Notes under the pieces: model-generated | The model's database searches: none | What the model was told of the DNA's origin: nothing | Seen by the model: only the letters and a program-made list of their open reading frames with translations | Assembly (NCBI GenBank): GCA_964529265.1 | Contig: CAZGVW010000274.1 | Coordinates: 1-32,471, forward strand | Reading direction: 5' to 3' | Origin: CAZGVW01 sp964529265 | GTDB lineage: Bacteria > Planctomycetota > Phycisphaerae > Phycisphaerales > UBA1924 | Length of the DNA: 32,471 bases | Shown: positions 16,069-24,614 of the stretch, in pieces | How the letters are laid out: every line of letters begins with the position of its first letter | Position numbering within the stretch: the first letter of the stretch is position 1 | Made by a program: the position numbers and the translations under genes

Positions 16069-17708
16069 TCCGCCCTGACCCGCACGAAGTTGTGCTCGCG
16101 CGCGTCGATGCCGAAGATCGGCTCGAGCGCCGGTGCCTCCTGCGCCGTTGCCCGATCGCGAAGCCCGAGATAGGCCTTCATGCTGCGCGCGGCCTTGCGT
16201 CCCGCGCCCATCGCTTCAATCACCGTCGCCGCGCCGGTGACGATGTCGCCGCCGGCGAAGACGCCGGCCATCGACGTCGCGAGCGTCGGATCGGTGTCGA
16301 TGTAGCCGCGGGCGTTGAGCCGCAGACGCGACGTCTGGCCGATGATCGGATTGGCCTGCGTGCCGATCGCGAACACCACCAGATCGACGTCGATGTCGTG
16401 CTCGCTGTCGGCCACCGGCAACGGCCGTCGTCGACCGGAGTCGTCTGGCTCGCCGAGCGCCATCCGCTGACACCTGACGCCCCGCACGCCTCCGTTGCCG
16501 TCGTCGTGAATCGCGATCGGCGCCGTGAGCCAGTTGAACAGCACGCCTTCCTGCTCGGCGTGATGGACTTCTTCGGCGCGCGCGGGACATTCGGTCTTGC
16601 TGCGGCGATAGAGGCAGACAACCGATTCGGCGCCGAGCCGGAGGCTGACGCGCATCGCGTCCATGGCCGTGTTGCCGGCGCCGATCACGGCGACGCGCCG
16701 GCCGCGCGGGAGCGGCGTGTCGAAGAACGGGAACTCCTTCGCGCGCATGAGATTGCAACGCGTGAGCAACTCGTTGGCCGAGAGCACCCCGTTCAGCGAA
16801 TCGCCCGGGATCCCCGGCATCGCCGGATATCCCGCGCCCGTGCCGACGAAGACGGCGTCGAATTTCAGCTCGTCGAGCATCTGCTCGAGCGTGAAGAGCC
16901 GGCCCACCAGGGTGTGGCATTCGAATGCGACGCCCAGCGTCTCGAGGTGCCGGATCTCGGCGTCGATGACGGTGTTCGGCAGGCGGAAGTCGGGAATGCC
17001 GTAGCGCAGCACGCCGCCGGGCAGGTGGAAGGCCTCGTAGACCGTGACCTCGCATCCCGCCTTGGCCATGTCGGCCGCGCACGCGAGACCGGCAGGTCCG
17101 GATCCGACGATGCCGATGCGGAAGCGATCGCTTGTGACGGCGTCCCTTCCCCACTCAACATCTGGCTTAGAACGCGGAGTTGGGGACGGAGGTCGGCCTT
17201 GATCATCTGCCGACCTCCGTCCCCTCACGCCGGCAGGGTCTGTCGGTGTTCCTGGGGTTCGGTCTGTCTGCGCGCTTTGGCCCCATCCGTCTGCAATGGC
17301 CGTGTCGCCGATGAACCGCTCCAAACGGCCGATGGCGACAGGCTCCAGTGAATCGCCGACGGTGCAGACGCCTTCGCACTGCGACTCCTGCGGACAGACG
17401 CGGCCGCACACGGCCGGCAGCAGGTTGCTCGCGGTGATGACGTCGTACGCGCCGCGGAAGTCGCGGTCGCAGATCTTCTGAATGAAGCCGGGGATGTTGA
17501 TCGCGACCGGACAACCGGCGATGCACGGCTGCTCGGGGCACTGCAGGCAGCGCTCGGCCTCGAGCAGCGCCTGGTCGCGGTCGTAGCCGAGCGAGACCTC
17601 GTCGAAGTTCCTCGCGCGAACGGCCGGCTCCTGCTCGCGGACTGGTGTCCGCTGCTGCGGGATGGTCCGGATCGTCTTCTTCTTCTTTTTCGCGGTAGCG
17701 AGCGTCAT
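16059..17708 (-). CDS. NAD(P)H-dependent oxidoreductase subunit, GltD/SudA/NfnB-like
   Basis: A 549-residue flavoprotein resembling the small subunit of glutamate synthase and the SudA/NfnB subunit that works with the protein encoded just upstream. The N-terminal domain carries two cysteine sets for [4Fe-4S] clusters, RCLQCPEQPCIAGCP (53-67) and CGRVCPQESQCEGVC (101-115). The FAD-binding motif is GIVGSGPAGLACA (199-211) and the NAD(P)-binding motif is VAVIGAGNTAMDAM. Near the end is GVFAGGDIVTGAATVIEAMG, the usual second flavin motif. Residues about 141-190 are an extra polar, proline/glycine/arginine-rich linker between the iron-sulfur and FAD domains, and a perfect DNA palindrome lies inside it. 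A lysine run (AKKKKKT) sits at the N-terminus. Start and stop overlap both neighbours by ATGA. Confidence 0.9.
   Translation of the reverse strand: MTLATAKKKKKTIRTIPQQRTPVREQEPAVRARNFDEVSLGYDRDQALLEAERCLQCPEQPCIAGCPVAINIPGFIQKICDRDFRGAYDVITASNLLPAVCGRVCPQESQCEGVCTVGDSLEPVAIGRLERFIGDTAIADGWGQSAQTDRTPGTPTDPAGVRGRRSADDQGRPPSPTPRSKPDVEWGRDAVTSDRFRIGIVGSGPAGLACAADMAKAGCEVTVYEAFHLPGGVLRYGIPDFRLPNTVIDAEIRHLETLGVAFECHTLVGRLFTLEQMLDELKFDAVFVGTGAGYPAMPGIPGDSLNGVLSANELLTRCNLMRAKEFPFFDTPLPRGRRVAVIGAGNTAMDAMRVSLRLGAESVVCLYRRSKTECPARAEEVHHAEQEGVLFNWLTAPIAIHDDGNGGVRGVRCQRMALGEPDDSGRRRPLPVADSEHDIDVDLVVFAIGTQANPIIGQTSRLRLNARGYIDTDPTLATSMAGVFAGGDIVTGAATVIEAMGAGRKAARSMKAYLGLRDRATAQEAPALEPIFGIDAREHNFVRVRAEWS
17182..17224. 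repeat. Perfect 16-bp palindrome inside a coding gene
   Basis: GGGGACGGAGGTCGGC (17182-17197) and its exact reverse complement (17209-17224) flank an 11-base loop. The element is translated on the minus strand as about residues 162-176 of the NfnB/GltD-like protein (RSADDQGRPP region) without breaking the frame. It has the look of a REP or other palindromic mobile element that landed in an interdomain linker. Confidence 0.85.
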
Positions 17709-18598
17709 GGCGCGCCCACGCTTGCAGTGCCGTCCGCTCGCAGCCGGCAGGCGCTAGTTTCCCAATGATCGAGCGCCTGGCGTTCCTGCTCCTTGAAGCG
17801 CCCGAGGCGCGACATCAGATCGTCGAAGTCCACCTGGTGCGCGTCGAAGTCCGGGCCGTCCACGCACGCGAACTTCACGCGGCCGCCTACCTTCACGCGG
17901 CAGCCGCCGCACATTCCCGTGCCGTCGATCATCAGCGGGTTCAGGCTGGCCATCGTCCGGATGCCCCGCGCGCGCGTGGCCTCCGCGGCGCCCCTCATCA
18001 TCAACGGCGGGCCGATGGCCACACACTCGTCGATGTCCGGATGCGCGTCGAGAGCCAGTGTGATGCCGTCGGTCACGAGCCCCTTGATACCGGCCGTGCC
18101 GTCGTTGGTGCACAGGATCAGCTCGTCGCAGCAGCGCCCGAACTTGTCCTGCCAGAAAATCAAGTCTTTCGTCCGATAGCCGAGCACGCCGATCACGTAC
18201 GCGCCGCGTTCCTTGAACGCGCGCGCCTGCGGAAACACCGGCGCCACGCCGAGGCCGCCGCCCACGCACAGGACCTTCGCGGCCGATCCGATGAGGCTGG
18301 GGATGCCCATCGGACCGGCCACGCCGAACAATGTCGACCCGACTTCACAGGACTGCTGCATCTGGCGGGTCGTCTTGCCGACAGCCTGAATGACGAGCGT
18401 GATCGTGCCCGCCTGCCGATCGAAATCGGCGATGGTCAGCGGGATGCGCTCGCCGCGCTCGTGCGACATGACGATGACGAACTGCCCGGGCTGAGCGGCC
18501 CGAGCCATCTGAGGATGGAAGATCTCGAGCAGATAGGTCGCGTCGGAGAAGTCCTCACGCGCGACGACTTCATAGCGGGACAGCCCTGCGGAGTGCAT
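17705..18598 (-). CDS. Ferredoxin-NADP reductase-like FAD and 2Fe-2S subunit, SudB/NfnA-like
   Basis: A 297-residue protein of the dihydroorotate dehydrogenase electron-transfer (PyrK)/SudB/NfnA type. The FAD domain (about 1-100) includes PGQFVIVMSHERGERIPLT; the NAD-binding domain has KVLCVGGGLGVAPVFPQA (about 110-127) and VIGVLGYRTKDLIFW. The C-terminal cluster motif is DGTGMCGGCRVKV ... FACVDGPDF, matching the 2Fe-2S site with an aspartate in place of one cysteine as in NfnA. With its overlapping neighbour it would form an NADH/NADPH/ferredoxin transhydrogenase or sulfide-dehydrogenase-like heterodimer in the cytoplasm; the Nfn role is inferred from pairing. I prefer ATG 18598 (MHSAGLSRYEVV) over a TTG at 18658, as family sequence starts near it. 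It is the first gene of the minus-strand redox array. Confidence 0.9.
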   Translation of the reverse strand: MHSAGLSRYEVVAREDFSDATYLLEIFHPQMARAAQPGQFVIVMSHERGERIPLTIADFDRQAGTITLVIQAVGKTTRQMQQSCEVGSTLFGVAGPMGIPSLIGSAAKVLCVGGGLGVAPVFPQARAFKERGAYVIGVLGYRTKDLIFWQDKFGRCCDELILCTNDGTAGIKGLVTDGITLALDAHPDIDECVAIGPPLMMRGAAEATRARGIRTMASLNPLMIDGTGMCGGCRVKVGGRVKFACVDGPDFDAHQVDFDDLMSRLGRFKEQERQALDHWETSACRLRADGTASVGAP

Positions 18599-18826
18599 GG
18601 CGATTGCCGTAGCTGTTCGCACATTCCGTGCCGGTGGAATCGCATGACACGCGCCCAATTCCGGCCGCTGGCTCTGCGGGATTTCTCGCGCGGGCTGGGA
18701 AATCGTCGGCGGGAAGCCGCGAGCGTCCTGGCCGCTGCAGGGTGCGGCGACGCGGCCGTACGGCGGCCGGGCTCAGCCGATCAGAGGCACGAGATATGCG
18801 TGCGTTGGCATGCACGGATCACGTCT

Positions 18827-19336
18827 ATGCCAAAGGAACAGCAGTGCACGATCACCAGCATCTGGCTCACCTGGCTCCTGATTCCGGTGCTGGCGATTTT
18901 CATGGGGTGGCGCGCCGGCTGGCCGACCGGCGTGGTGATGGCCGTCGTGGGCGTGCTCTTCCAGATGTGGTACGTGCGCATCTTCCCGAGAGTCTCGCGC
19001 GCGATCGGCTACGGCTCGGTCGAGGATCGAGCCCCTGATGCCGGCAGCAGCATTCCCGCTGACGTGCCGCTCGTCACCATCTACACCGCGAGCGCCTGCC
19101 CGTTCTGTCCGATCGTCAAACGGCGGCTGAGCGACCTGCGGCAGCAGCACAGGTTCGACGTGCGCGAGATCGATGTCACGTTCCGACCTGAGTTGGTGCG
19201 CGCCAAAGGGATCCGCAGCATCCCGGTCGTCGAGGTCAACGGCCGCACGCTGGTCGGCAATGCGACCAGCGCACAACTGGCGGACTTTCTGCGGAACAGC
19301 ACAACGGCTGTCAGGGCCGCGCCACGCGCCAGTTGA
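18827..19336 (+). CDS. Membrane-anchored glutaredoxin-like protein
   Basis: A 169-residue protein with two hydrophobic helices at the N-terminus (about residues 10-28, IWLTWLLIPVLAIFMGW, and about 33-50, PTGVVMAVVGVLFQMWYV), a short linker, and a glutaredoxin/NrdH-type thioredoxin fold at about 80-160. The redox site is CPFC (C91, C94) in LVTIYTASACPFCPIVKR; the cis-proline motif is SIPVVEVNG and the next is LVGNATSAQLADFL. The fold side of the membrane cannot be told with certainty; the two-helix hairpin suggests a cytoplasmic domain. It is divergent from the redox array upstream and converges on the cysteine synthase-like gene. ATG 18827 is preceded by GGA at 8 bases. Likely role: dithiol reduction at the membrane. 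Confidence 0.85.
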   Translation: MPKEQQCTITSIWLTWLLIPVLAIFMGWRAGWPTGVVMAVVGVLFQMWYVRIFPRVSRAIGYGSVEDRAPDAGSSIPADVPLVTIYTASACPFCPIVKRRLSDLRQQHRFDVREIDVTFRPELVRAKGIRSIPVVEVNGRTLVGNATSAQLADFLRNSTTAVRAAPRAS

Positions 19337-19369
19337 GGTCGGGATGCCCGTGCCGGCGCGACGCCGGGA

Positions 19370-20440
19370 TCACCCGGTCGCCGGCGACGGCCGATCGATG
19401 CACATCGCGCAGACGCGGCCGAGCGCACGGAAGCCCTCGATCTCGACGTCCGGTGACAGATAGCCGTCGCGAACCGGTTCGATCCGCAGCAGATCGGTCG
19501 TGAGGTACTTCTTGTTGCTGTCGGGAAACACGGTGACCACTGTCGCCGCCGGACCGAGATCGGTCTGCACGCGCAGCGCCCCCAGAAAGTTCGCGCCCGA
19601 CGAGATGCCGACGGCGAGCCCGTGCCGCGCCAGCGCCTGCGCCATGAGGATCGCGTCGCCGTCGTGCACGCTGATGACCGGGTCGAGCTCGTTGAGGTTC
19701 AGAATCGCGGGGACGAACTCGTCTGAGATTCCCTGAATCCGGTGATGACCGGTCTTGTAGCCGATCGAAATGGTCGGCGACTCGGCCGGCTCGAGCGGAT
19801 ACGCGAGCACCTGCCGCCGCCGCGATTTCAGGTACCGGGCGACGCCCATGATCGTCCCGCCGGTGCCGACGCCCGCGATGAACGCATCGGGCACCAGACC
19901 CGCCTGCTGGAGCTGCATCCAGATCTCAGGCCCGGTCGTCTCCGCGTGCGCGCGGATGTTGGCCTCGTTGGAGAACTGACACGGCAGGAACACGCGCATG
20001 TCGCCGGCCGCCAGCTCTTCGGCCAGGCGGATGCTGCCGAGAAAACCGCCCTGCTCGCGACTCACCGGTACGACCGTGGCGCCGAAGCTCGCCATCAGCG
20101 ACATCCGCTCGGCGCTCATCCAGTCGGGCATGAAGATCGTGACCGGATGCCCCAGCGCGCGGCCGATCGCGCAGAACGAGATGCCGGTGTTGCCGCTGGT
20201 CGCTTCGGCAATCCGATCGCCCGGCCAGATCTGACCGTCGCGATACGCCTGCTCCAGGATGAACAGCGCCATCCGGTCCTTGATGCTGCCGGTCAGGCTG
20301 AGCGATTCCTGTTTCGCGTACAACGTTCTGGACCGGCCGCGGTACGTGAAGTCGATCGCCACCATCGGCGTGTTGCCGACGAGCCGGTGCAGGCCGCGAA
20401 GACGCTGGGCGATGGCGGAATCCAGGACCGTCCTGTGCAT
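19370..20440 (-). CDS. PLP-dependent cysteine synthase/cystathionine beta-synthase family protein
   Basis: A 356-residue fold-type II PLP enzyme. The Schiff-base lysine is K54 in LTGSIKDRMA, the substrate loop is EATSGNTGISFCAIG, and the phosphate-cup motif is GVGTGGTIMGVARYL. ISSGANFLGAL and VVTVFPDSNKKYL complete the family signature. It most likely makes cysteine from O-acetylserine (or O-phosphoserine) and sulfide, or acts as a cystathionine beta-synthase without regulatory domain; sequence alone does not decide. The last 30 residues are an extension ending CAMCIDRPSP, a CXXC motif not typical of CysK, which may bind metal or be redox-active. ATG 20440 (MHRTVLDSAIAQ) was chosen because an aligned 'GNTPM' motif follows at 22-26; upstream frame is arginine-rich and not family-like. 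Confidence 0.88.
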   Translation of the reverse strand: MHRTVLDSAIAQRLRGLHRLVGNTPMVAIDFTYRGRSRTLYAKQESLSLTGSIKDRMALFILEQAYRDGQIWPGDRIAEATSGNTGISFCAIGRALGHPVTIFMPDWMSAERMSLMASFGATVVPVSREQGGFLGSIRLAEELAAGDMRVFLPCQFSNEANIRAHAETTGPEIWMQLQQAGLVPDAFIAGVGTGGTIMGVARYLKSRRRQVLAYPLEPAESPTISIGYKTGHHRIQGISDEFVPAILNLNELDPVISVHDGDAILMAQALARHGLAVGISSGANFLGALRVQTDLGPAATVVTVFPDSNKKYLTTDLLRIEPVRDGYLSPDVEIEGFRALGRVCAMCIDRPSPATG

Positions 20441-20663
20441 GGTGAGCGTCGGGCTTGCAACAGCTGTGCCTCGTAGGCGACCGGCCGGCGTTCGACGCTG
20501 CCGGCCACGGTCGCGCCAGGCGCCTCCGTGTCCCGTGCGGGGTTTTCCCGCGGTGCTCGGGAATCCTCGACGCCCGATCGCCCATCGACCGGGCGCGCCA
20601 GCACAGATCCACGGACGCCGGCCTCGCTCGGTCATGGCATGGCGCCTGCATCCCGGTGCGGCC

Positions 20664-20804
20664 GTGAGCCACGATCCCGAAGCTGATTTCGGCCATCCGC
20701 GCGGCACGCTTGTCATCGTCGGCCTGTTCGGGCTGCTGTTCGCGGCAGCCTGGTTCGCGCTGTACCTGATCCGATTCCTCGGCGCCGGCGCGCCGCATCA
20801 CTGA
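20664..20804 (+). CDS. cbaD: ba3-type cytochrome oxidase small subunit IIa-like
   Basis: A single-helix membrane peptide of 46 residues (from GTG 20664) with the helix TLVIVGLFGLLFAAAWFALY between a charged N-terminus (SHDPEADFGHPRG) and a short histidine-containing tail. Size, topology and position directly before subunit II match the IIa subunit of ba3 oxidases, which supplies the helix that subunit II lacks. An in-frame ATG at 20634 would make it 56 residues. Two bases separate its stop from the start of subunit II. It is the first gene of the oxidase run and was identified mostly by context. Confidence 0.65.
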   Translation: MSHDPEADFGHPRGTLVIVGLFGLLFAAAWFALYLIRFLGAGAPHH

Positions 20805-20805
20805 G

Positions 20806-21291
20806 ATGCAGGTCGAACTCTACGAGAAGATCTGGATGTGGATGGCCGGCGTGCTGATCGTCGCCTTTCTCGGCGCGATCGTGCTCGCGGCCGGACTTCA
20901 GGGCATACGGCCGCCCGGCCACATCGAGACCGTCAATCCCGCCACGCTCGACACGCACCCGGAGTTTGGCGCGCCCGGGGTGCGCGTGCGGGAGGACGGC
21001 CGCCAGGTGGTGTCAATCGTGGCGGCGATGTTCGCGTACACGCCCGATCCCATCACGGTTCCCGCGAACACGCCGGTGACCTTTCGCATCACCAGCGCCG
21101 ACGTCCTGCATGGCTTCCAGGTCGTGGGCACCAATGCGAACGTCATGGCGGTGCCGGGCTACGTCACGCAGTTCACCTTCACGTTCGAGACGCCCGGCGA
21201 GTACCAGATCGCCTGCAACGAGTACTGCGGGACCGCGCACCACTACATGACCGGCACGCTGGTCGTCGCCAGCCACGAGCGCGGCCGATGA
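20806..21291 (+). CDS. cbaB: ba3-type cytochrome c oxidase subunit II (CuA)
   Basis: A 161-residue protein with one N-terminal membrane helix (about 10-30, WMWMAGVLIVAFLGAIVLAAG) and a periplasmic cupredoxin domain. All CuA ligands are present with the spacing of ba3 enzymes: H102 (ADVLHGF), C137, the carbonyl of E139, C141, H145 and M148 (CNEYCGTAHHYM). Electrons from cytochrome c or another carrier enter here. The short length and single helix set it apart from the two-helix aa3 subunit II. The stop overlaps the start of subunit I (ATGA). Confidence 0.95.
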   Translation: MQVELYEKIWMWMAGVLIVAFLGAIVLAAGLQGIRPPGHIETVNPATLDTHPEFGAPGVRVREDGRQVVSIVAAMFAYTPDPITVPANTPVTFRITSADVLHGFQVVGTNANVMAVPGYVTQFTFTFETPGEYQIACNEYCGTAHHYMTGTLVVASHERGR

Positions 21292-22901
21292 CGCGCACGC
21301 ACAGGCTCGCCGCCACGCACGTGGGCGTCGCCATCGCGGCGTTCGCGCTCGCCTCGCTGATGGGCGCGCTGCAGGCGCTGTCGATCGCCGACGTCGAGTA
21401 CCCGCTCCGCGCCGAGGCGTTCTACTACATGCTGGTGACCGCGCATGGCGTCCTGATGGCGCTGGTCTTCACGACGTTCTTCATCATGGGGCTCGGTTAT
21501 GCGTTCGCCGAGGTCAGCCTCGGCCGGCTGGTCGGCCGGCGGACGGCCTGGCTGGGGTTCTGGGTCGCGCTCGTGGGCACCGCGCTCGCGGCGACGACGA
21601 TCCTGCGCGGACAGAGCACGGTGCTCTACACGTTCTACCCGCCGCTCCAGGCGCATCCGCTGTTCTACATCGGGGCGACGCTCCTCGTCGTCGGGTCGTG
21701 GCTGTGGGGCGCGGTGATCATCGCGACCTACCGGTCCTGGCGCCGGGATCATCCCGGCGAGGCCGCGCCCCTCGTCATGCACGGCCTGCTCGTGACCATC
21801 GTCGTCTGGTACCTCGCGACGACGGGGCTCGCCATCGAAGTGGTCGGCATGCTGATTCCGTGGTCGCTCGGGTTCGTCGAGACCGTGGATCCGATCGTCG
21901 CGCGCACGCTGTTCTGGTGGTTCGGCCATCCGCTCGTGTACTTCTGGATCCTGGCCGCGTACATCGTCTGGTACACGATTCTTCCGCGCGTCGCGGGCGG
22001 CCGGCTGTTCAGCGATCCGCTCGGCCGCATGGTGTTCATCCTGTTCCTGCTGCTCTCGACGCCGGTCGGCTTCCATCATCAGTTCGCCGACCCGGGCATC
22101 AGCGCCGGCTGGAAGCTCGCGCACACGATGATGACCTACGCGGTGATGTATCCCAGCTTCGTCACCGCGTTCACGATCATCGCGTCGCTCGAGGTCGCGG
22201 GCCGCATGCGCGGCGGCACCGGGCTGCTCCGCTGGGTCGGCAGCCTGCCGTGGCGCGATCCGGTGTTTCTCTGCATCGCGCTGGCGATTGTCTCGTTCAT
22301 GTTCGGCGGGCTCGGCGGCGCCGTCAACGCCGCCTACGCGATGAACGCGATGGTGCACAACACCGCGTGGATCCAGGGGCACTTCCACGTCACGCTCGGC
22401 ACGACGGTCGTGCTGACGTTCATGGGCATGACGTACTACCTCCTGCCCCGTTTGCTCGGCCGCGAGCTGCGCTTCCCGAGCCTCGCGCGCCTCCAGCCGC
22501 TGCTCTGGTTCGCGGGCATGGCGCTCTTCAGCACGAGCTATCACATCGCGGGGCTGCGCGGTCTGCCGCGCCGCGTCTACAGCGCGGCGCTGGCCGGCGA
22601 GCCCAACCCCGCGTGGACGACGCTGACGCAGGTGGGCGCCGTGGGCGGGGTGATCCTGTTCATCAGCGCGCTCGCGTTCGTGGCGGTCGTGGCCGCGACC
22701 TGGACCTCCGGCCGTCGCATCACCGCACCGGCCGTCGAGTTCGCGCAGCCGCTGCGTCCCGTCGGGGCGGCAGGTCTCTGGGACCGTTTCGGCCTGTGGA
22801 CGATCCTGGCCATCGTCCTCGTGCTGCTCGCGTACGCCTATCCGCTCTACCACCTTCTCTCCCAGCCTCGCTTCGGCTCCCCCGGCTACCAGCCGTTCTG
22901 A
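21288..22901 (+). CDS. cbaA: ba3-type cytochrome c oxidase subunit I
   Basis: A 537-residue polytopic haem-copper oxidase subunit that reduces oxygen to water and pumps protons. The low-spin haem ligand H53 is in TAHGVLMAL. The CuB site is H214 with the crosslinking tyrosine Y218 in WFGHPLVYFW, then H263 and H264 in VGFHHQF. The paired haem ligands are H365 and H367 in QGHFHVTLG. About 13 membrane helices can be seen. This is a B-family enzyme, usually of high oxygen affinity, lacking the D-channel motif of the A family. It overlaps subunit II by four bases. The next gene, a receiver/thioredoxin-reductase-like fusion, starts 47 bases downstream, so read-through of the operon is possible. Confidence 0.95.
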   Translation: MTRTHRLAATHVGVAIAAFALASLMGALQALSIADVEYPLRAEAFYYMLVTAHGVLMALVFTTFFIMGLGYAFAEVSLGRLVGRRTAWLGFWVALVGTALAATTILRGQSTVLYTFYPPLQAHPLFYIGATLLVVGSWLWGAVIIATYRSWRRDHPGEAAPLVMHGLLVTIVVWYLATTGLAIEVVGMLIPWSLGFVETVDPIVARTLFWWFGHPLVYFWILAAYIVWYTILPRVAGGRLFSDPLGRMVFILFLLLSTPVGFHHQFADPGISAGWKLAHTMMTYAVMYPSFVTAFTIIASLEVAGRMRGGTGLLRWVGSLPWRDPVFLCIALAIVSFMFGGLGGAVNAAYAMNAMVHNTAWIQGHFHVTLGTTVVLTFMGMTYYLLPRLLGRELRFPSLARLQPLLWFAGMALFSTSYHIAGLRGLPRRVYSAALAGEPNPAWTTLTQVGAVGGVILFISALAFVAVVAATWTSGRRITAPAVEFAQPLRPVGAAGLWDRFGLWTILAIVLVLLAYAYPLYHLLSQPRFGSPGYQPF

Positions 22902-22948
22902 CCCGACACGTCTTTCGATCGTCAGTTCCCATATCATTGCCGTTCGCC

Positions 22949-24610
22949 ATGGCGAAGCCGGTGATTCTGACGGTCGATGACGACGCGGAGGTGCTCGCGG
23001 CGATCGACCGCGATCTGCGTCATCAGTACGGGCAGAAGTTCGTGATCGTGAAAGCCACCTCCGGCGAGGAAGCGCTCGAGGCCGCGCGCGAGCTGAAATC
23101 GCGCGGCACGCCGCTGGCGCTGGTCCTCGCCGACCAGCGCATGCCGGGCATGACCGGCACGGAGCTCCTCGCCGAGATCGCCCAGCTGCATCCCGGCGCG
23201 CGCAAGGTACTGCTCACGGCGTACGCCGACACCGAGGCCGCAATCGCCAGCATCAACGTCGTCGGGCTGGATCACTACCTCATGAAGCCGTGGCATCCAC
23301 CTGAAGAGCGGCTGTATCCGGTGCTCGACGACCTGCTGGATGTCTGGAAGAAGGAGTTCAAGCGGCCGTACGAGGGCATCCGCGTCGTTGGCGCGCCCTG
23401 GTCGGCGCCGAGCTACGCGGTCAGGGACTTCCTCTCGCGCAACCAGGTCCCGTATCAATGGATCGACATCGATCAGGATCCGGCGATGCGCGAGCTCGTC
23501 ACGTCGCTGTCCGGCGACGCGATGCAACTGCCGGTGGTGCTGTTCCCGGAAGGCAGCCCGCTGGTGGCGCCCACCGACCTCGCGCTGGCGGCGCGGCTCG
23601 AGATGCGCACCAGCGCGGAAAAACCGTTCTACGACCTCGTCGTGATCGGGGCCGGTCCGGCCGGGCTTGCCGTGGCCGTGTACGGCGCGTCGGAAGGGCT
23701 GCAGACGCTGGTAATCGAGCAGAAGGCTCCGGGCGGGCAGGCCGGCACGAGCTCGATGATCGAGAACTACCTCGGGTTCCCGGGCGGCGTCACCGGCGAG
23801 GATCTCGCGCGCCGGGCGACGGCACAGGCGCGGAGATTCGGCGCCGAGCTGCTCGAAGCGCAGGAAGCGACCGGCCTGCGACGCCACGACCCGTACCGCC
23901 TCGTCATGCTGTCGGACGGCAGCGAGGTCGCCTGCTACGTCGTGGTGCTGGCCAGCGGGATGTCGGTCCGCACGCTCGATATTCCGGGCATGCAGCCGCT
24001 CATCGGCGCGGGCGTGTACTACGGCGCGGCCCAGACCGAAGGCGCGCGCTATCGCGGCAAGGACATCGGCATCGTCGGCGGCGCGAACTCCGCGGGCCAG
24101 GGCGCGCTGTTCTTCTCGCGGTACGCCCGGAAGGTGACGATGGTCGTTCGCGGCGGGTCGATTCGCGACTCCATGTCGCACTACCTCGTGACGCGCATCA
24201 AGGCGGCGCCGAACATCGATGTGCTCGAGCGCGTGGAGGTGTGCGGCGTGCACGGGTCGCCCACCCTGGAGCGGCTGATGCTCCGCCGTGCCGAGGACGG
24301 CCGGACATCGAGTCTGGACGTGTCGGCACTGTTCATCTTCGCCGGCGCAACACCGCGAACCGAGATGGTGGCGGGCGTCGTCGAGCGCGACGAGCGCGGG
24401 TTCGTGCTGACCGGCGGCGATCTGCTGCACGACGGCAAGCGGCCGGCCGACTGGACACTCGACCGGGATCCGCTGCCGTTCGAGACGAGCGTGCCCGGCG
24501 TGTTCGCGGCCGGCGACGTCCGGGCGGGCTCGAACCGGCGCGTCGCGGCCGCCGTGGGTGAAGGATCGGCGGCCGTGCACATGATCCATCGGTATCTGCA
24601 GACGGTCTGA
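22949..24610 (+). CDS. Response-regulator receiver / glutaredoxin-like / thioredoxin-reductase-like fusion
   Basis: A 553-residue three-part protein. Residues 1-130 are a receiver domain: acidic pocket D10-D12, phosphoacceptor D62 (LVLADQRMPG), T90 and K113 (LMKPW). Residues about 140-220 resemble a glutaredoxin fold (IRVVGAPWSAPSYAVRDFL, then QLPVVLFPEG), but the CXXC site is replaced by WSAPSY. Residues about 228-553 are a thioredoxin-reductase-like flavoprotein with FAD motif GAGPAG (234-239), GGQAGTSSMIENYLGFPGG, NAD motif GGANSAG (377-383) and GVFAAGDVR near the end. Where classical thioredoxin reductase has its CXXC, this protein has YYGAAQTEG (357-365). It is therefore probably not a disulfide reductase but a phosphorylation- or NAD(P)H-responsive flavoprotein. 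The cognate kinase gene starts 4 bases after its stop. Confidence 0.92.
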   Translation: MAKPVILTVDDDAEVLAAIDRDLRHQYGQKFVIVKATSGEEALEAARELKSRGTPLALVLADQRMPGMTGTELLAEIAQLHPGARKVLLTAYADTEAAIASINVVGLDHYLMKPWHPPEERLYPVLDDLLDVWKKEFKRPYEGIRVVGAPWSAPSYAVRDFLSRNQVPYQWIDIDQDPAMRELVTSLSGDAMQLPVVLFPEGSPLVAPTDLALAARLEMRTSAEKPFYDLVVIGAGPAGLAVAVYGASEGLQTLVIEQKAPGGQAGTSSMIENYLGFPGGVTGEDLARRATAQARRFGAELLEAQEATGLRRHDPYRLVMLSDGSEVACYVVVLASGMSVRTLDIPGMQPLIGAGVYYGAAQTEGARYRGKDIGIVGGANSAGQGALFFSRYARKVTMVVRGGSIRDSMSHYLVTRIKAAPNIDVLERVEVCGVHGSPTLERLMLRRAEDGRTSSLDVSALFIFAGATPRTEMVAGVVERDERGFVLTGGDLLHDGKRPADWTLDRDPLPFETSVPGVFAAGDVRAGSNRRVAAAVGEGSAAVHMIHRYLQTV

Positions 24611-24614
24611 TCGC

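Noticed and set aside
19337..19369. Rho-independent terminator between the convergent glutaredoxin and cysteine synthase genes
   Set aside because: GC-rich short inverted repeats are present but no T-run follows on either strand.
21243..22937. 564-codon open frame opposite cytochrome oxidase subunit I
   Set aside because: It is the charged mirror of a membrane protein and shows no motif of its own.
22949..24610. Ordinary thioredoxin reductase (trxB)
   Set aside because: The CXXC redox site is absent and a receiver domain is fused at the N-terminus.
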